Source of the DNA: Nesterenkonia cremea | Lineage (GTDB): Bacteria > Actinomycetota > Actinomycetes > Actinomycetales > Micrococcaceae | Direction of reading: 5' to 3' | Assembly (NCBI RefSeq): GCF_014642675.1 | Contig: NZ_BMIS01000013.1 | Span: 19,361 to 83,360 of the forward strand | DNA: 64,000 nt | Shown here: one piece after another, positions 61,545 through 64,000 of the stretch | Layout of the letters: every line of letters begins with the position of its first letter | Position numbering within the stretch: the stretch's first letter is position 1 | Position numbers and translations under genes: made by a program | Notes under the pieces: model-generated | Told to the model about the DNA's origin: nothing | Database searches by the model: none | Seen by the model: only the letters and a program-made list of their open reading frames with translations

Positions 61545-62423
61545 TCAGCTCGCCAGACTGACAACTGGAACAACGACGGCGGCGATGGCCAGTCCCGCGG
61601 ATTGGAATCGGCTGAGGCGTTCCTTGAGCACAAGAAGGGCTAGGAGTACTGGTATCGCGGGGTAGAGAGCGATGGCGATCATCACCGGACCCAGCAGAGC
61701 GTGCCGAGTGGCATAGAGATAGAAGGCCATAGCCAAGGCTGCGACCAGCCCGACTGTGGCAGCTTGAAGCGTTGTCTTCCTCAGCCGCAGCGGGGCTGCG
61801 CGGAACCACGCGAGAGCGAGCAGCGGCACGAGGCTGACCAGCTGTCCCGTCAGCAAGGGCTCCACCGGTACGGCGGAAGTGATCCGACTGAGCGCGAACA
61901 ACTGAGTGGCATACCCCGCTCCGGCGATAACCCCGTAGACGGCCGCAAAAACGTTCTGACGCGCCTGCAGGTCGGGCTGGCCAAGGAGCGTTCCGTGCCT
62001 ATTGGGTCTGCTGAGCAGCCATATCGCCGGCAGCAGCATCACTCCAGCAGCTGCGGTATGCAGCTGCAGGGGCTCGCCCAGCAGGGTGGTCGAAAGGATG
62101 AAAGGTACTGCGACTGAGACGATGCTGGTGACTGGAACAGCGATGGAGATGTTGTGTCTGCGCATCCCTTCATAGAGCGCCGCGACTCCGATTCCTGAGC
62201 CGATGCCTGAGAGCACAGCCCATCCGAAGTCCTGATCACCCATCGGTTCCAGGTCCCCCTGAGTCCAGAAGATGCTGAGCGCCCAGGCCAGGAAGAATAG
62301 GGCTCCACCGGCTTGCGAATAGACAGCCACACTCATCGCTGGGATCCGCCGGGCCAGCACTCCGTTGAAGAAATGAGAGGTGCCGAACATGACGGCAGCC
62401 AGCACGCCCAGGAACTCGCCCAT
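61545..62423 (-). CDS. EamA/DMT-family transporter
   Basis: This 292 aa ten-helix drug/metabolite transporter has two EamA repeats. The first, GEFLGVLAAVMFGTSHFFNG, runs to VSVAVPFILSTTLLGEP; the second starts NVFAAVYGVIAGAGYATQLF and ends with PVLLALLVLKERLSRFQSAG, the usual E-R motif. GAGGAAGGTGCC precedes the ATG. It diverges from a LysR regulator, which likely controls it. Base composition in this region is noticeably less GC-rich than upstream. Confidence 0.9.
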   Translation of the reverse strand: MGEFLGVLAAVMFGTSHFFNGVLARRIPAMSVAVYSQAGGALFFLAWALSIFWTQGDLEPMGDQDFGWAVLSGIGSGIGVAALYEGMRRHNISIAVPVTSIVSVAVPFILSTTLLGEPLQLHTAAAGVMLLPAIWLLSRPNRHGTLLGQPDLQARQNVFAAVYGVIAGAGYATQLFALSRITSAVPVEPLLTGQLVSLVPLLALAWFRAAPLRLRKTTLQAATVGLVAALAMAFYLYATRHALLGPVMIAIALYPAIPVLLALLVLKERLSRFQSAGLAIAAVVVPVVSLAS

Positions 62424-62532
62424 GGCACCTTCCTCTCTTCCTCACTTCAGGTAACGGGCCTGTCCATCGTCACCAGGGCTAAGCGTTGACGTCTAGTTCC
62501 CCTTAAGCACAGCAACCATGTACTTTGAGTGC

Positions 62533-63450
62533 ATGTTGGATCGCAGGTTGGAACTCCTACGGATGGTCGCACATGTCGGCACGGTCACTGCGGCCGCCAA
62601 TGCGCTGTATCGCAGTCCTTCCGGAGTCTCGCGGCAGATCCAAGAGCTTGCCAACGAACTCGGTGTGGAACTGCTTAAGCCTGAAGGGCGCAGAGTGAAA
62701 CTCACACCAGAGGGCCGTGCCCTGGTGAACTATGCCGATGCCGCTCACCAGAGGTGGGAGGAGACCCGATCGACGCTCCGTGTCTCGGATGAACTGGCAG
62801 GACAGGTGACCGTCGTCGCTCATCCATCAGCTGTCACGACGCTTTTTGCCCCGACGATCGACAAACTGGCGACGCGGCACCCGGGTTTGAAACTGAAGAT
62901 CATCGAGGATCAGCCACCCAAAAATTTCCATCGATTGATCACCACAGAGGCAGACATCTGCCTTGCTGTTGTGGAGGAGGGTGTACCAAACCGAAGCGAC
63001 CCCCGCTTCGCCCAAGTCGAGTTGACCAGGGAACCCATTGACGCCCTGCTTCCCTCGTCACATGAACTCGCCTCCGAGGGTGTGCTCAACCTGAGGAACC
63101 TTGCTGATGAGCAGTGGATCATCCCTGCACAGGGACAGGCCGGGCACGATGAGGTACTCACTGCCTGCCGGTCAGCAGGCTTCACCCCGTCCGTAGTGCA
63201 TTACGCCCGCGAGTGGTCCACCGTGGCAGCTCTGGTCCAGACGACAGGAGCAGTCAGCCTCACCTCACGCTTTGCCCCCACACAGAGCTCCGAAGCAATC
63301 GCAGTGCCATTGGGTGGTGATCCCGTACCGTCCCGCCAGCTGATCCTGACTACCCGAGCAGGGGCAGAGCAGGGTGCCCCCATCACCGCTGTTGCAGACG
63401 CACTCTCCTCACAGGTGAAGAACGTGACGCGGGAAGAGCGAGACCATTGA
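62533..63450 (+). CDS. LysR-family transcriptional regulator
   Basis: This 305 aa regulator has an N-terminal winged helix with LLRMVAHVGTVTAAANALYR and SPSGVSRQIQELANELGVEL, then the linker VKLTPEGRALVNYADAAHQR. A periplasmic-binding-protein-like effector domain starts at QVTVVAHPSAVTTLFAPTID. The start is ATG 62533, the usual distance from the helix-turn-helix; an ATG at 62518 is also in frame. No good ribosome site is visible, so it may be leaderless. It diverges from the EamA transporter, its probable target. Confidence 0.9.
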   Translation: MLDRRLELLRMVAHVGTVTAAANALYRSPSGVSRQIQELANELGVELLKPEGRRVKLTPEGRALVNYADAAHQRWEETRSTLRVSDELAGQVTVVAHPSAVTTLFAPTIDKLATRHPGLKLKIIEDQPPKNFHRLITTEADICLAVVEEGVPNRSDPRFAQVELTREPIDALLPSSHELASEGVLNLRNLADEQWIIPAQGQAGHDEVLTACRSAGFTPSVVHYAREWSTVAALVQTTGAVSLTSRFAPTQSSEAIAVPLGGDPVPSRQLILTTRAGAEQGAPITAVADALSSQVKNVTREERDH

Positions 63451-63520
63451 TCTCTGATCAATGTTGAAGTTGCTATCTGTCCGACAGGCCTGCCGAATCG
63501 AGCGTGCTTAGCGTCCAAGT

Positions 63521-63882
63521 ATGACCGTTACGACGCAGCTGAGGCCGGCACTCCCATCCGTGAACGATGGGTCCTCAATGTGGAGACTGATAGAGCAGAC
63601 CCAGGGATCGACCTGAACTCCCCTTATCACTACCGCCTGTGGTGCCGGGACTTCGCTGACACCACTCGCGTGATCCGCAGCCCTGAAGGTGCCGTGGTCG
63701 CATTCACCACCGCTTATGTGCGCCCCGATGAACCCACAACACTCATGGTCTGGCAGCAAGTCGCCTCAGCCTCTCACCGAAGCCGGAATCTCGGACACGC
63801 TAGGGTCCGCGACATCACACAGAGCCACTTGGCAGAACATCGCACCACTCATGTTGAAGCCACCGTGACCGCACTGGCATGA
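63521..63882 (+). pseudogene. ectA: ectA (diaminobutyrate acetyltransferase), frameshifted and truncated by an IS element
   Basis: Both frames read as EctA, the GNAT acetyltransferase that makes N-acetyl-diaminobutyrate for ectoine, a compatible solute. The first frame from ATG 63521 gives LRPALPSVNDGSSMWRLIEQ and then stops at 63616. After a shift of one missing base at about 63605-63607, the other frame continues with GIDLNSPYHYRLWCRDFADT and EGAVVAFTTAYVRPDEPTTL, and VWQQVASASHRSRNLGHARV up to THVEATVTALA. The last third of EctA is missing. Its stop TGA is the first triplet of an IS3-type end. This copy cannot make active EctA. Confidence 0.82.
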
Positions 63883-64000
63883 CCCCCTGATTTCGGTCCA
63901 CGAGTTATGAGAGTCGCACTAGCGCCCGGTGCTCCGGGCAGGAAAACTGGTGTGACCATGACAAGCAAGAGAAGACGCCATACCCCGGAACAGATCATCC
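63880..64000 (+). mobile_element. IS3-family insertion sequence, left end (runs off window)
   Basis: The element probably begins at the TGACCCCC at 63880, inserted in ectA. An orfA-type reading frame starts 78 bases in. The right end, target duplication and most of the transposase lie beyond the window. Confidence 0.7.
63958..64000 (+). CDS. IS3-family transposase orfA, N-terminal fragment
   Basis: Only 14 codons are in the window: ATG then TSKRRRHTPEQII. R-R-H/Y-T-P-E/D-Q-I-I is the usual start of IS3-family OrfA helix-turn-helix proteins, which normally continue KLREA or similar. GGAAAACTGGTG precedes the ATG. In IS3 elements orfA is followed by orfB through programmed frameshifting. The gene is incomplete because the window ends. 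Confidence 0.72.
   Translation, partial: MTSKRRRHTPEQII

Overview
This window is a high-GC actinobacterial chromosome segment. Many GTG/TTG starts, tightly packed operons, lipoproteins extremely rich in Asp and Glu, an ectoine gene remnant and a furA-katA pair suggest a halotolerant member of the Micrococcaceae; Nesterenkonia-like is my inference from protein character, not from a search. I found no rRNA, tRNA or CRISPR array.

Region 1 (1-19.3 kb) is mostly core metabolism on the minus strand. It holds a short-chain dehydrogenase diverging from an acyl-CoA dehydrogenase, then ppc, dnaG, ybaK (plus strand), a membrane rhodanese, dgt, a tRNA-dihydrouridine synthase, eno and a short MazG. These are followed by a salvage and amidohydrolase run: add, a DedA protein, deoA, cdd, an M20 amidohydrolase and manC, several with 4-11 base overlaps. 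Region 2 (19.3-24.3 kb) is sdhCDAB on the plus strand, closed by a strong hairpin and followed by a frameshifted ATP-grasp gene. Region 3 (24.3-31.6 kb) holds a stand-alone Lrp-type sensor domain, a YihY/BrkB membrane protein, trpS, xth, two small conserved proteins, an MFS exporter and a divergent acidic lipoprotein.

Region 4 (31.7-41.8 kb) is the most unusual. A PaaX-type regulator and a luciferase-like flavin oxidoreductase (minus strand) face a five-gene plus-strand operon made of an ABC import ATPase, a fused permease, a binding lipoprotein and two cytochrome P450s. Both P450s lack the usual I-helix acid-alcohol pair. No ferredoxin or reductase gene is nearby. A class-A beta-lactamase-like lipoprotein follows. 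Region 5 (41.9-50.2 kb) has a MacB-type ABC exporter, a small membrane protein, glyA-folD, furA-katA with a perfect palindrome upstream of furA, and two tandem tiny acidic lipoproteins sharing an upstream element.

Region 6 (50.4-61.5 kb) has an MMPL exporter behind two paralogous acidic lipoproteins, a GH13 enzyme coupled to a flavin oxidoreductase, a two-component system and a divergent DrrAB-like ABC exporter. Region 7 (61.5-64 kb) looks less GC-rich. It holds an EamA transporter, a divergent LysR regulator, and an ectA gene broken first by a frameshift and then by the left end of an IS3-family element that runs off the window.
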